A stretch of DNA of 64,000 nucleotides from Pseudomonas sp. FP2196 (GTDB lineage Bacteria > Pseudomonadota > Gammaproteobacteria > Pseudomonadales > Pseudomonadaceae): NCBI RefSeq assembly GCF_030687715.1, contig NZ_CP117445.1:3213501-3277500 (forward strand). Reading direction: 5' to 3'. Shown in pieces: positions 1-9,311 of this stretch; within the stretch, counting starts at the first letter, position 1; every line of letters starts with the position of its first letter. The notes under the pieces were generated by a model, which was given only the letters and a program-made list of their open reading frames with translations, did no database searches and had not been told where the DNA came from. Position numbers and translations under genes: made by a program.

Positions 1-98
1 TGAATCTCACGGCGATAGAAATCCAGTCGTTCCTTGGGTGAACCGAACATCTTGGCGTCATGTTCGGTCAGGGTTTCTTCAGCGGTGGGCTGAGTCAA
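1..98 (-). CDS. N-terminus of an unidentified protein (partial)
   Basis: An open minus-strand frame leaves the window at its left edge. Reading from a TTG at 98 it begins (M/L)TQPTAEETLTEHDAKMF and continues with a charged stretch for 32 residues. It follows the hybrid kinase gene on the same strand with 77 bases between them. No clear ribosome binding site precedes the TTG, and in-frame GTG codons at 110 and 119 are alternatives. Too little is visible to assign a family. The call rests only on the open frame and its protein-like composition. Confidence 0.45.
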   Translation of the reverse strand, partial: MTQPTAEETLTEHDAKMFGSPKERLDFYRREI

Positions 99-175
99 TA
101 TGCGAGGCACGGGACGCACGCTCCGAAGCAGGAAAACGTTTAGAAGCGCTCCGCCACGGACAAGTTCAGCCGGAT

Positions 176-2095
176 TCATTTCATCGACTGAGCAATGATC
201 TCCACCAGATTCAATTGCGTGAAAGGCTTGGGCAGACGCGGTAATTGCGCGGCAAAACCCTCCAGGCGTTCGGCGTAACCGGTGGCGAGGATAATCGGCA
301 GATCCGGTTTGAGCAGACGCACCGCATGCGCCAATTGCGCCCCGCTCATGTGCGGCATGGCCATGTCTGTGATCATCAGGTCAATGACCTCGCCTTGATC
401 GAACAACGCCAAGGCCTGGGTGCCGGACGTGGCGCTGACCACGCGATGCCCGAGGTCTTCGAGCAGCAGGCTGGTGCTGGTCAACACCAATGAATCGTCG
501 TCCACCACCAAAACGCTCAGGCGTGGCACCGCGATAAGTTCGGTCGACGGAGACACCGGCTTGGCCGTTTCGCCCTCGACGGCCACCGGTATCCACAGTT
601 CAGCCGTGGTGCCGTGCGATTTCTCGCTCTTGAGGATAAAGCGGCCACCGAGTTGCTCGATAAAACCATAGACCATCGACAACCCCAATCCGGTGCCCTT
701 GCCCACGCCCTTGGTGGTGAAAAACGGATCCTTGGCCATGGCCAGCGTGTGCTCATCCATCCCTTCACCCGTGTCGGTCAGGCTCAGGCAGACATATCGA
801 CCCGCCGCCAAGTCCGAATGACCGAGTTCAAACACGACTTCCGGCTGCGCCTTGATGATGACACTGCCACCCTCAGGCATGGCATCGCGGGCGTTGGTCG
901 CCAGGTTGAGCAAGGCGAGTTCCAATTGATTGGTGTCCGCCAATACCGGTTCAAGGTTTGCGGGAAACTGGGTTTCGATGCGAATACCCGGCCCCAGGGA
1001 GCTGCGCAACAGCCCGGTGATGCCTTGCACCAACAGGGGAATGTCGACCGATTCGGTCTTGAGTTCCTGACGGCGGGCGAACGCCAGCATGCGCTGGGTC
1101 AGCGACACGCCGCGCAAAGCGCCTTGCGTGGCGTTTTCCAGCAAGCGTCTGATCTTCGCGTCGTCGCCGACGCGCTTCTGAACGATCTCAAGGTTGCCGA
1201 GAATGACCGTCAGCAGATTATTGAAGTCGTGGGCAATACCGCCGCTGAGCTGACCGATGGCTTGCATCTTCTGCGCCTGGGCCAGCGCTTCGCGAGTCTT
1301 TTCCAGGGCGACTTGCGCCTCATGGGCCTCGGTGACGTCACGGGTAATCTTGGCAAACCCGAGCAACGTACCGGTTTCCCCGCGAATCGCATCAACCACC
1401 ACATGCGCCAGAAACCGCGTGCCGTCCTTGCGCACGCGCCAGCTCTTGTTCTCGAAGCGACCTTCTCGTGTAGCGATCTCCAGCGCCCGCAGCGGCTCGC
1501 CGCGCTCACGCTCTTCAGGGGTATAGAAAATCGAAAAATGCTGACCGATGATTTCCTCCGGCAGGTAACCCTTGATCCGCTGCGCGCCCTGATTCCAGTT
1601 ACTGACTCGCCCATCAGGGCTGAGCATATAGATCGCATAGTCGGTGACGCCCTGCACCAGCAGGCGGAACTGTTGCTCGCTCTGCTTGAGGGTTTCTTCC
1701 GCCATCTTGCGGTCGGTCAGGTCGCGAGTGATCTTGGCGAAACCCAGGAGTTTGCCGCTCGGGTCAATGATCGGATCAATGACCACGTGTGACCAGAAGT
1801 TCGTGCCGTCCTTGCGTACCCGCCAGCCCTCGCCTTCGAAGCGCCCCTCACGGATCGCCGTGTCGAGCGCCCGCTGTGGCAGGCCGGCCGCGCGATCATC
1901 AGCGGTATAGAACCGCGAAAAATGCTCGCCGAGGATTTCCGCCTCCTCATAACCCTTGAAGCGCTTGGCGCCGGAGTTCCAACTGGTGATGATGCCGTCC
2001 GGATCGATCATGTAGATCGCGTAGTCGACCACCGCATCGATCAATAAGCGAAAACGCATATCTTCGATCGCTGCGCTCTTGTTGTTTTCGCTCAT
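176..2095 (-). CDS. PAS-PAS hybrid sensor histidine kinase with C-terminal receiver
   Basis: A soluble hybrid kinase of about 640 residues. Two near-duplicate PAS domains (about 15-130 and 145-258) share the DYAIYM and FAKITRD signatures and suggest a small-molecule, redox or light input. A coiled linker leads to a HisKA domain with the phospho-acceptor His in GGIAHDFNN (about 290). The ATPase N and G boxes follow (NLATNARDAMPEGG, then TGEGM and GTGLGLS, about 400-480). A receiver occupies about 528-640, with the acceptor Asp in MITDMAMP (about 578). No membrane segment is seen. The ATG at 2095 follows a GGTGAG. A GTG at 2104 would overlap the TGA of the upstream helicase gene, so translational coupling is likely. 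The signal and output are unknown. Confidence 0.9.
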   Translation of the reverse strand: MSENNKSAAIEDMRFRLLIDAVVDYAIYMIDPDGIITSWNSGAKRFKGYEEAEILGEHFSRFYTADDRAAGLPQRALDTAIREGRFEGEGWRVRKDGTNFWSHVVIDPIIDPSGKLLGFAKITRDLTDRKMAEETLKQSEQQFRLLVQGVTDYAIYMLSPDGRVSNWNQGAQRIKGYLPEEIIGQHFSIFYTPEERERGEPLRALEIATREGRFENKSWRVRKDGTRFLAHVVVDAIRGETGTLLGFAKITRDVTEAHEAQVALEKTREALAQAQKMQAIGQLSGGIAHDFNNLLTVILGNLEIVQKRVGDDAKIRRLLENATQGALRGVSLTQRMLAFARRQELKTESVDIPLLVQGITGLLRSSLGPGIRIETQFPANLEPVLADTNQLELALLNLATNARDAMPEGGSVIIKAQPEVVFELGHSDLAAGRYVCLSLTDTGEGMDEHTLAMAKDPFFTTKGVGKGTGLGLSMVYGFIEQLGGRFILKSEKSHGTTAELWIPVAVEGETAKPVSPSTELIAVPRLSVLVVDDDSLVLTSTSLLLEDLGHRVVSATSGTQALALFDQGEVIDLMITDMAMPHMSGAQLAHAVRLLKPDLPIILATGYAERLEGFAAQLPRLPKPFTQLNLVEIIAQSMK

Positions 2096-2100
2096 CACAC

Positions 2101-4416
2101 TCACCGGCCATTGTCATGGGCAGAAGTATGGGGCAATCCGGCCAATTGGGAAGCCGCTTCGTGATTGATCGCCCACCAGCGCGGCAACAGCTGTTTGATC
2201 CGGCTCTCGGCGAAGCGGTCGTCGATCAGCATCACCACGCCGCGATCCTCGCGGGTGCGGATCACTCGTCCGGCAGCCTGCACCACTTTTTGCACGCCGG
2301 GATAGAGATAGGTGTAGTCGTAACCGGCGCCGAAGATGGCCGCCATGCGGCGTTTCAACTGTTCGTTGACCGGGTTGAGCTGCGCCAGCCCCAGCGTGGC
2401 AATGAATGCACCGATCAGCCGCGCGCCTGGCAAATCGATGCCCTCACCGAAGGCGCCGCCCAACACGGCGAAGCCGACGCCCTGACTGTCGGCGGTGAAC
2501 TGATCGAGAAAGGCCTGTCGCGCGCCCTCGACCATGCCGCGCGATTGCTGCCACAGGTTGATGTGCGGATGCCGCTCGGCCAACAACGAGGCCACCTGTT
2601 GCAGGTAATCGAAACTGCTGAAGAACGCCAGATAATTGCCCGGCCGCTCACTGAACTGACGGGCGATCAATTCGACGATCGGCTCCAGCGACGCCTGCCG
2701 ATGATTGAATCGCGTGGAGATGCGGCTGACGATCTGCACCTGTAATTGCTCGGCGCTGAACGGTGACTCAACATCGATCCAGACGGTGTCGGCCGCCGTG
2801 CCGAGCAAGTCGGCGTAATAATTGCGCGGGCTGAGGGTGGCGGAAAATAGCACGCTGCAGCGTGCAGATTTCAGACGCGGGCCAATAAATGCCGCGGGCA
2901 CCACGTTGCGCAGGCACAGCTGCGACAGCGGACGTTTACGGTCGAGGTCGCGTTTGCTGATATCGAACAGGTAATGCTCGTCATACAGCTCCGCCACCCG
3001 GCCGAATTGCAGCAGGTCGAAGTAGAAGTTCTGCAAGCCACTGTCCAGCCCTTGCGGATGGTCATTGAGGTAATCGCCGATGGCTGAGCAACACAGGGAA
3101 ATTGCCTGAAGCAGTTTTTCCGGGGCTTTGTCGTAGGCCTGATAGGCCGCCAGTTGCGGCGCATGCAGCGCATTCCATTCGCGGTTGACCCGTTGCAGGG
3201 ACTTTTTCAGGGCTTCGGGTGCGGTTTTGCGTACGGTGGCCAGCGTCGCCTGATCAAGACTGGCGCTGTACATCTGCCGACCGCGCTCGACCAGGTTATG
3301 CGCCTCGTCCGCCAGCACCGCGATTTTCCATTGATTGAGCTGCGCCAGACCAAACAGCAATGCGCTGAAATCGAAGTAATAGTTGTAATCGGCGATCACC
3401 ACATCAGCCCAGCGTGCCATTTCCTGGCTCAGGTAATACGGACACACCGTATGCTGCGCGGCGACTTCGCGCATCGCGGCCTGATCGAGCAGCTTGATGC
3501 GACTGGCCGCTTCCCGGGCGGCGGGCAGACGATCATAGAAGCCTTGGGCCAAGGGGCAGGATTCACCGTGGCAGGCCTTGTCCGGGTGTTCGCAGGCCTT
3601 GTCCCTGGCGACCATTTCCAGCACCCGCAAGGGCAAGGTTGCCGATTGATCGAACAACACCTGACTGGCATCCAGCGCCAGTTTGCGCCCAGGCGTCTTG
3701 GCGGTCAGAAAGAACACCTTGTCCAGTTGCTGCGGCGCCAGGGCCTTGAGCATCGGGAACAGCGTGCCGAGGGTTTTGCCGATGCCGGTTGGCGCCTGCG
3801 CCATCAGACAACGGCCGGTACTCACCGCTTTGAACACCGATTCAGCCAGATGCCGTTGGCCGGGACGAAAGTCAGGGTGCGGAAAGGCCAGATGCTGCGC
3901 GGCCAGATTGCGGGCGTCGCGATGGGCCATTTCCTGCTCGGCCCAATTAAGGAACAAGCTGCATTGCAGCTCGAAAAAGACCTGCAAGGCCTCGGCGCTG
4001 AAGGCTTCGACCAGGCAGGTTTCCTTCTCGCTGACGATGTCGAAATACACCAGCGCCACGTTGATCTGCGCAAGATCGAGTTTGCGACACATCAGCCAGC
4101 CGTAGACCTTCGCCTGCGCCCAGTGCAACTGGCGGTGATTGGCCGGTTGCTTGCTCAGGTCGCCGCGATAGGTTTTGACTTCTTCCAGGCAGTTCTGCGC
4201 CGGATCGTAGCCGTCCGCCCTGCCCTTGACCTTCAACTGGCGAAACTCACCTTCGAGCGCCACTTCGCTCTGGTACTGGTCATTGCGCCGCGAGGCCACG
4301 GTGCGATGGCCGGCAATGCCCTCCAGCGCCGTGGGTGACGGGGTGAAACGCAGGTCGAGGTCGCCGGTCTTGGCAGTGAACTCACACAGCGCCCGCACCG
4401 CAATGCTGTAGCTCAA
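2101..4416 (-). CDS. XPD/DinG-type ATP-dependent DNA helicase with N-terminal nuclease-like domain
   Basis: A superfamily 2 iron-sulfur helicase of 771 residues. The first ~110 residues hold a PD-(D/E)XK-like signature (GRADGYDP, then EEVKTYRGD), suggesting a nuclease or DNA-binding fold. The helicase core starts near 190 (RPGQRHLAESVF) with Walker A APTGIGKT and Walker B ADEAHN. Four cysteines between them (KACEHPDKAC, ESC and TVCPYY) fit the 4Fe-4S cluster of the XPD family. C-terminal motifs include GEGIDLPG and QAAGRVIRTREDRG. The TTG at 4416 is preferred because it makes a TTGA overlap with the stop of fan1, has GGAG upstream, and yields a typical (M)SYSIAVRAL start. GTG 4446 and ATG 4434 are alternatives. 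Pairing with FAN1 implies work on branched or crosslinked DNA. Confidence 0.88.
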   Translation of the reverse strand: MSYSIAVRALCEFTAKTGDLDLRFTPSPTALEGIAGHRTVASRRNDQYQSEVALEGEFRQLKVKGRADGYDPAQNCLEEVKTYRGDLSKQPANHRQLHWAQAKVYGWLMCRKLDLAQINVALVYFDIVSEKETCLVEAFSAEALQVFFELQCSLFLNWAEQEMAHRDARNLAAQHLAFPHPDFRPGQRHLAESVFKAVSTGRCLMAQAPTGIGKTLGTLFPMLKALAPQQLDKVFFLTAKTPGRKLALDASQVLFDQSATLPLRVLEMVARDKACEHPDKACHGESCPLAQGFYDRLPAAREAASRIKLLDQAAMREVAAQHTVCPYYLSQEMARWADVVIADYNYYFDFSALLFGLAQLNQWKIAVLADEAHNLVERGRQMYSASLDQATLATVRKTAPEALKKSLQRVNREWNALHAPQLAAYQAYDKAPEKLLQAISLCCSAIGDYLNDHPQGLDSGLQNFYFDLLQFGRVAELYDEHYLFDISKRDLDRKRPLSQLCLRNVVPAAFIGPRLKSARCSVLFSATLSPRNYYADLLGTAADTVWIDVESPFSAEQLQVQIVSRISTRFNHRQASLEPIVELIARQFSERPGNYLAFFSSFDYLQQVASLLAERHPHINLWQQSRGMVEGARQAFLDQFTADSQGVGFAVLGGAFGEGIDLPGARLIGAFIATLGLAQLNPVNEQLKRRMAAIFGAGYDYTYLYPGVQKVVQAAGRVIRTREDRGVVMLIDDRFAESRIKQLLPRWWAINHEAASQLAGLPHTSAHDNGR

Positions 4417-6065
4417 GCGCTCTGCTCCGCCCATTGCACGTAACACACGGCCACCGGCATCTGGTGCTCGTGACAGAACTCCAGCCAGCGCAGTTGATTG
4501 TCCTGCAAGCGGTCGCCCGGGCCTTTGACTTCGATCATCCGGTAGGTTTTGCGCTGCGGCCAGAACTGGATCAGGTCGGGCATCCCGGCGCGGTTGGCTT
4601 TGATATCGAGCAGCAAACGGTTGAACCAGTGTTTGAGGTGTTCGGCGGGCAGGCAGGCCAGCGCTTGTTCAAGCAGCGCTTCATTCAAGGCACCCCAGAA
4701 CACGAACGGCGACTGCACGCCCCACTTGGCGACAAACCGCGCGCGGATGGTGTCGGCATAACGGCCGTCATCGAGTTCGGCGAGGCAAGCGTCGAACAGA
4801 TCGGCACGGCGCTGCTGAAAGTCTTCATTGAGCAGATCCACCGGACCACGCTGGAACGGGTGAAAAAACGCCCCCGGCAGCGGCGCAAAAATTGCCGGCC
4901 AGCAGAGCAACCCGAACAATGAGTTGATCAGGCTGTTTTCCACGTAATGCACCGGGCCGTCGTCGTCATGCAGATGCGCCTGCACGTAAAACTCCACCGA
5001 CAGCGCCGGATCAGTGCGCGGCAAGTGCAGATCGAGACGTTCCACCGGTCGAGGCGCCAGCCGTTTGAGTGGCGGGCCACCGAGCTTGCGGCGCAGGCGC
5101 GGCACCATGCGCTGCAAGCCTTGCTGCTCGGTCGCGCTTTGTGGTGCCTGCTCGGCGAGCGTGGCGATTTCCAGCGCCAAAGCGTATTCACTGCAACGCT
5201 CAAGGACGCGGATCATCCGCAATCGGGCGCCGGGATAGGCGCAATTACGGTAAATGTTCAGGGCCAGGGCGAACTCGGTGATGCGCTCACAGTACTGACC
5301 GATCTGGAACAGCACCTTGTCGCGCCGACGCTGCAGCCATGGGTTGTCGAAGTGCAGAGCGCTGACCTGCCTAACAATGGGCTCCAGCGGTTCGTCAGCC
5401 TCGAAACGCAATTGGCAGGTGTGCAGAAACAGGCAGGCGTCGACGTCCTCACGGCTGCGCAAGCCCCGGGAATCAGCGCAGAACTCTACTTTCTCGTAGG
5501 TGAAGATGCCGAGGTCAGCCAGCACGAACTCGGACCAATCCTGATACAGGTTGCCGAAGAACATCAGGCGCAAGCGATCGCAAAGGTCCATGATGGCCAG
5601 GCTGAACAATCGATCTGCAAGCGCCGGTGCCCATTCGCGCAAACTGCGCGGTTCGGCGAATTGCTCGGCAAGCATTGGCAGCCAGTCGTCCTTGCGCCCC
5701 TTGGGTTGTTCGATAACGTCGCTGAAGGCTTGCAGAACTTCGGCCTTGAGCAATACGTCGAAGAGTTCGGCAACCGCCAGTGGGGCGTGTTCGTCGATCC
5801 AGCCTTGATCCAGCAATGGCTGCACTGCGTGGGCGATATCGCCGATTTCCACATAGTTGAGCCTGCTCGCGCGAAAATGCACCCCCTTGCGCATTACCAT
5901 TCGCACCAGCAAGCCCTGCGAGGGTTTGGGCAACGCTTTGAAATCGCGAATAAATGCCAGCTCGGGTTCGCTCATCAAATCGGCGTAGCGAAGCTCAAGC
6001 CAATCAAGCACTTGCCGGAAGTTGTTGAGGTAATAGAACGGATCATCGAGGGGATTGGCAGTCAC
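4413..6065 (-). CDS. fan1: FAN1-like structure-specific nuclease (VRR-NUC)
   Basis: A 550-residue protein of the bacterial FAN1 type, a 5' flap endonuclease/exonuclease that helps remove interstrand crosslinks. The N-terminal part matches the SAP-like region of this family (FRASRLNYVEIGDIA). The middle is helical and TPR-like. The C-terminal VRR-NUC domain carries the catalytic PD-(D/E)XK residues in GMPDLIQFWP and MIEVKGPGDRLQDNQ, ending in CYVQW. The length is normal for the bacterial family. It is the first gene of the minus-strand set, and its TGA is shared with the TTG start of the helicase. The 190 bases upstream separate it from the divergent lipoprotein gene and should hold its promoter. 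Confidence 0.92.
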   Translation of the reverse strand: MTANPLDDPFYYLNNFRQVLDWLELRYADLMSEPELAFIRDFKALPKPSQGLLVRMVMRKGVHFRASRLNYVEIGDIAHAVQPLLDQGWIDEHAPLAVAELFDVLLKAEVLQAFSDVIEQPKGRKDDWLPMLAEQFAEPRSLREWAPALADRLFSLAIMDLCDRLRLMFFGNLYQDWSEFVLADLGIFTYEKVEFCADSRGLRSREDVDACLFLHTCQLRFEADEPLEPIVRQVSALHFDNPWLQRRRDKVLFQIGQYCERITEFALALNIYRNCAYPGARLRMIRVLERCSEYALALEIATLAEQAPQSATEQQGLQRMVPRLRRKLGGPPLKRLAPRPVERLDLHLPRTDPALSVEFYVQAHLHDDDGPVHYVENSLINSLFGLLCWPAIFAPLPGAFFHPFQRGPVDLLNEDFQQRRADLFDACLAELDDGRYADTIRARFVAKWGVQSPFVFWGALNEALLEQALACLPAEHLKHWFNRLLLDIKANRAGMPDLIQFWPQRKTYRMIEVKGPGDRLQDNQLRWLEFCHEHQMPVAVCYVQWAEQSA

Positions 6066-6253
6066 GGGAATTCAGGGCCATGTCGAGCGAGTACTGGTTA
6101 TGCGTACAGATAACAGCTCTGCCCTCCCCGGCGCAAACGGAAAAAGATCAATGGCATTTTTTCACCGCTCTATCGAACTTTTTCCGGCGCTATGGCACCA
6201 ACCGCGTTAGAACACCGACAATGCTCGGTATCACAGCGAATGAGGAATTAGAC

Positions 6254-6484
6254 GTGGGTATGAAAATCAAGACGCTGGGCATCCCGTTGGCGGTAGCTGC
6301 CCTGCTGGCGTTGAGCGGTTGCTCGACCCAGACCGTGGTCACCCTGCAGAACGGCACCCAGTATTTGACCAAGGACATGCCGAAGACCAAAACCAAGGAC
6401 GGCTTCTATGAGTTCGAGGATATTTCCGGTGCCAAGGTGAAAGTGCGGGCCGATGAAGTGGCCACGGTGCGCAAGGAAGACTGA
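6254..6484 (+). CDS. Small lipoprotein of the YgdI/YgdR family
   Basis: A 76-residue outer-membrane-type lipoprotein. After a charged MGMKIK start comes a hydrophobic segment and the lipobox LALSGC, so Cys is the expected mature first residue. The short domain after it (TVVTLQNGTQYLTKDMP) and the KVKVRADEV ending fit the YgdI/YgdR SH3-like family, whose function is poorly known. The GTG at 6254 lies 6 bases after GAGGAA. The ATG at 6260 also fits but is further from that site. It stands alone, divergent from fan1, and is followed by an inverted repeat with a T-run that can end its transcript. Confidence 0.85.
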   Translation: MGMKIKTLGIPLAVAALLALSGCSTQTVVTLQNGTQYLTKDMPKTKTKDGFYEFEDISGAKVKVRADEVATVRKED

Positions 6485-6512
6485 TCCCCGATCCCGTCAA
6501 CACCCCGATCCA

Positions 6513-6602
6513 CCTGTAGACGCTGCCGAAGGCCGCGATCTTTTGACTTTGGTTTTTTAGAATCAAGATCAAAAGATCGCAGCCTTCGGCAGCTCCTACA
6601 GG
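6513..6602. repeat. Long intergenic inverted repeat, copy 1 (also terminator-like)
   Basis: An imperfect palindrome of about 90 bases. The left arm reads TGTAG..GCTGCCGAAGGC and the right arm AGCCTTCGGCAGCTCCTACA, with GATCTTTTGA/TCAAAAGATC inner arms. It sits between convergent genes. The plus-strand side runs directly into a stretch of eight T, so this copy can act as a rho-independent terminator for the lipoprotein gene. Confidence 0.85.
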
Positions 6603-6613
6603 TTTTTTTTGTT

Positions 6614-6988
6614 TTATTCGAAGGCAGTCATGCCCGGGATGTTGTTGTCGCAGCTCAGGTACGTTCCGCCACGCTTGGCCAGTTCGCGCTGCAAACGCTG
6701 GCAACGCTCCCGATCCTGTTGCGCCATACGGTCAATACTCAGGTTGCCGGTGGTTTCTGGCGGCTTGCCTTCGCCCAGACGAATCGTCACGAACGGCTGT
6801 TCTGGCTGGATCTGAAAGCGGCTTTTCTTTTCAACCGGTTCGATCACCTCGGTTTTCGCCGGGCTCGGCAACTGATCGGTGGTGACTCCGTAACGGCTCA
6901 GAATCGAGCTTTGAGGCAGATCGGCCCAGGCATTGGCCGATAACAGCGCCAGTCCAATAACCCCGACATACCCCTTGAAACCTTTCAC
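6614..6988 (-). CDS. Exported hypothetical protein
   Basis: A 124-residue protein of unknown function. It begins with a signal peptide (basic VKGFKGY, hydrophobic core, then SANAWA before DLPQSS), so a periplasmic location is expected. The mature part is proline- and charge-rich in the middle. It ends in a helical segment (MAQQDRERCQRLQRELAKRGG) with two cysteines, one there and one in LSCDNN, that could pair. The GTG at 6988 is chosen because GGAG precedes it by 8 bases; a TTG at 7009 would bury the signal peptide. It lies downstream of the lipase gene on the same strand, with 183 bases between them, but nothing else ties it to secretion. Confidence 0.75.
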   Translation of the reverse strand: MKGFKGYVGVIGLALLSANAWADLPQSSILSRYGVTTDQLPSPAKTEVIEPVEKKSRFQIQPEQPFVTIRLGEGKPPETTGNLSIDRMAQQDRERCQRLQRELAKRGGTYLSCDNNIPGMTAFE

Positions 6989-7171
6989 GTTTGAATCTCC
7001 TGTGCTCAATGGCGGCTAGCTATAGAACGTGTATGCACGTGCTGGCTTTAGGCCGCATTTCCTGTTTGCACAGGGTTTGAGTCAGAGAATGGCTAGTGAG
7101 TCACTTTTTAAACCGCGCGCTCTTCAATCTAACAGGCTAGCGATGGCGCCCTTACCGGCGCGCCACCAACA

Positions 7172-9025
7172 TCAGGCGATCACAATGCCATCGCCACTCA
7201 GGCTATTCAGTGCAACCCCTACCAGCGTCACCGAATCACCGCCAAACTTCAGCACCGTATCCTGCCCGACCGCCGTGGCATGAGCGCGGAAATCGTCATT
7301 CGGCAAAACACCCTGCACACCAAGAAACACCAGTTTGTCGTTGGCGGTAAAGCCGACCACCCGATCCTGCCCGAATGCGCCATTGAACAGGAACGTATCC
7401 GCCCCGCCACCCGACTCCATCAGGTCATTGCCGGCGCCACCGACAAACACATCGTTGCCCGCACCGCCGATCAGATGATCGTTGCCATCGAGTCCAAACA
7501 ACCAGGCGCCGCTGGCATTAGCCTTGAGCGTGTCGGCGCCGCTGGTGCCCTTCACGCTCGACTCGTACGCCGTGACATTGTTGCCAACCTTCAAGCCGCT
7601 GGCCGTGACGCTGTGGGTCACATCATCCTTGAACAGGCCCCAGAGAAAACCCGGTTCCTTGGTGACAATGGCGCCGATGTCGCGGGTGATGCTGATCCCG
7701 CCGTTAGCATCGCGGATGTACAGATTGCCCGCACCGTCATTGGCAAAGTCGAAGGCGTTCACCGACTTCTGCAAGTCCAGCGTATTGCTGCCCTGCCCGC
7801 CGAGAATGATGTTGTAGCCGCCGCTGTCTCGGAAGGTGTCGTTGCCGGCGCGACCTTCCAGATAGTCATTGCCACTGCCGCCCTGGATCAGATCATTGCT
7901 GTCGCTGCCGATGATGAAGGTGCTGCCCTTGTGGGTTTCGGCGTTGCGATTGAGGTCCTGCACCCAGGTGTTGGCTCGCGCCGGATCCGACAGGTTGGCG
8001 ACGATGATCGTCGAGTCCTTGCTGGTCAGGTCGTAGAACTTCGACTCGACGATCCGGTTCATGCCGTCGCCATAAGCCGTCGGCAGGTGCGAGATCCAGG
8101 TAGGGATGTTGAGGATCGAAAACGGCAGCACGTTCCACGCCGTCGAGGCGTAGTGATCGTTGAAGCTGACGATGTTGTCGGTGGCGGATTCCTTGGGGGC
8201 ATCGTGCACGCCGACCGAGGCGCCTGTGAACGTCGAGCCGTCGAGGGCGCGGAATACCGGATCGTTTTCGTAGCCGACGTTGAGCACCTTGTCGGTGCTG
8301 CTCTGGGTTGGCGATGCATAGGCGATGTAGTTGGAATCGGCAAAGAATCCGCCCCACTTGCCGCCGCTCAAGTCCGCCATGCTGTTGACCGCCAGCCCGC
8401 CGAGGCTGTGGCCGCTGACCAGGATGTTTTTGCCGGTGAGGCCGTTGGCCTTGGCGAATGCCACCACGTCGTCAAGCAGATTGCCGAAGGCTTCCCCGAC
8501 GTAGTTTTTCGCGTAGTCCTTGGGTCCGAAAGCCGCGAGCAGGTCGTTGATCACGTCGCCGATGGAATCGAGGATCAGATTTTCCCGCGGGCCGCTGGTG
8601 CCGCGAAAGGCAATGCCGATTTCCGTGAGATGGCCCTGGGCGTCGTACTTGCCGAGAATCTCCACCTGAGCGGTGGAGTAACCGGCCTTCTCGCCAAAGA
8701 AGGTTCCGCGCGCGTCGGTTTTGCCGTCGTACCCCAGTTGCGAAGCGGTGATCGGCGTCCAACCGGCCTTCTTCACGGCGTCGAGGGCGAGTTTTTCTGA
8801 GTCGGGGTTCCACGGAACACCGGGGATCACCCCTTGGGAATCAGTGCCACCGAGCAGTGCCGTGACCAGCGTAGCCGGCAGGCCGAGGCCGAAGCCGTTG
8901 TGCTGGTACCCGGCGGCAAAGCCGTTATCGAGGTTATGGTAGGAATACAGCGTGATGGCCATGGCGTCGCTGAACAACGCCTTGGAATCAGCTGTACTGA
9001 GGTTTTTGTAGTCATACACACCCAT
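7172..9025 (-). CDS. pueA: Secreted RTX lipase / polyurethanase (PueA/LipA type, family I.3)
   Basis: A 617-residue true lipase, the same length as the well-studied family I.3 lipase of Pseudomonas sp. MIS38. The triad is visible: Ser207 in GHSLGG, Asp255 in GYENDPVF and His313 in ISHLPTA. From about residue 370 the C-terminal half carries calcium-binding glycine-rich nonapeptides (GGSGNDYLEG, GGAGNDVFV, GGAGNDLM) forming a beta-roll. The last residues are hydrophobic (DGIVIA), as expected of a type I secretion signal, and there is no N-terminal signal peptide. The ATG at 9025 has GAGAGG upstream. It is the last gene of the exoenzyme locus and a probable AprDEF substrate. The name lipA is also used. 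Confidence 0.93.
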   Translation of the reverse strand: MGVYDYKNLSTADSKALFSDAMAITLYSYHNLDNGFAAGYQHNGFGLGLPATLVTALLGGTDSQGVIPGVPWNPDSEKLALDAVKKAGWTPITASQLGYDGKTDARGTFFGEKAGYSTAQVEILGKYDAQGHLTEIGIAFRGTSGPRENLILDSIGDVINDLLAAFGPKDYAKNYVGEAFGNLLDDVVAFAKANGLTGKNILVSGHSLGGLAVNSMADLSGGKWGGFFADSNYIAYASPTQSSTDKVLNVGYENDPVFRALDGSTFTGASVGVHDAPKESATDNIVSFNDHYASTAWNVLPFSILNIPTWISHLPTAYGDGMNRIVESKFYDLTSKDSTIIVANLSDPARANTWVQDLNRNAETHKGSTFIIGSDSNDLIQGGSGNDYLEGRAGNDTFRDSGGYNIILGGQGSNTLDLQKSVNAFDFANDGAGNLYIRDANGGISITRDIGAIVTKEPGFLWGLFKDDVTHSVTASGLKVGNNVTAYESSVKGTSGADTLKANASGAWLFGLDGNDHLIGGAGNDVFVGGAGNDLMESGGGADTFLFNGAFGQDRVVGFTANDKLVFLGVQGVLPNDDFRAHATAVGQDTVLKFGGDSVTLVGVALNSLSGDGIVIA

Positions 9026-9178
9026 CGCTATTGCCTCTCTTTTGTTGGAATTGTCAGAGATAGCTCACAGCCAGGGCGCCCCATGGGGACGCCCCGGAGC
9101 ATTTCGATACAACACTTCTTGATCGCCGCTCCCACAAGGGCTCGTGGCGGACAGCACTTTGGCGCCTGACACCTCCTA

Positions 9179-9271
9179 TGTAGGAGCTGTCGAGTGAAAC
9201 GAGGCTGCGATCTTTTGACTTGGCTTTTTAAAGACAAGATCAAAAGATCGCAGCCTTCGGCAGCTCCTACA
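9179..9271. repeat. Long intergenic inverted repeat, copy 2 (asymmetric left arm)
   Basis: This copy lies between the two lipase genes. Its left arm carries GTCGAGTGAAACGA in place of the CCGAA seen in copies 1, 4 and 6, giving a bulged stem. The right arm is canonical. Copy 5 shares the same asymmetry. Confidence 0.85.
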
Positions 9272-9311
9272 GGGGTTGCGTCGTTTGCATTAAATGCATC
9301 ATTTCAGGCAT

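Noticed and set aside
614..1792. A 392-codon plus-strand frame
   Set aside because: It is antisense to the PAS-PAS hybrid kinase, with low-information composition and no motif.
3154..4338. A 394-codon plus-strand frame
   Set aside because: It is antisense to the iron-sulfur helicase, whose motifs are all on the minus strand.
7280..8800. A 506-codon open frame on the plus strand
   Set aside because: It lies wholly antisense to the PueA-type lipase, whose motifs and triad are certain. Its translation is low-complexity (Val/Ala/Asp/Gly-rich), the mirror of RTX coding sequence in GC-rich DNA.
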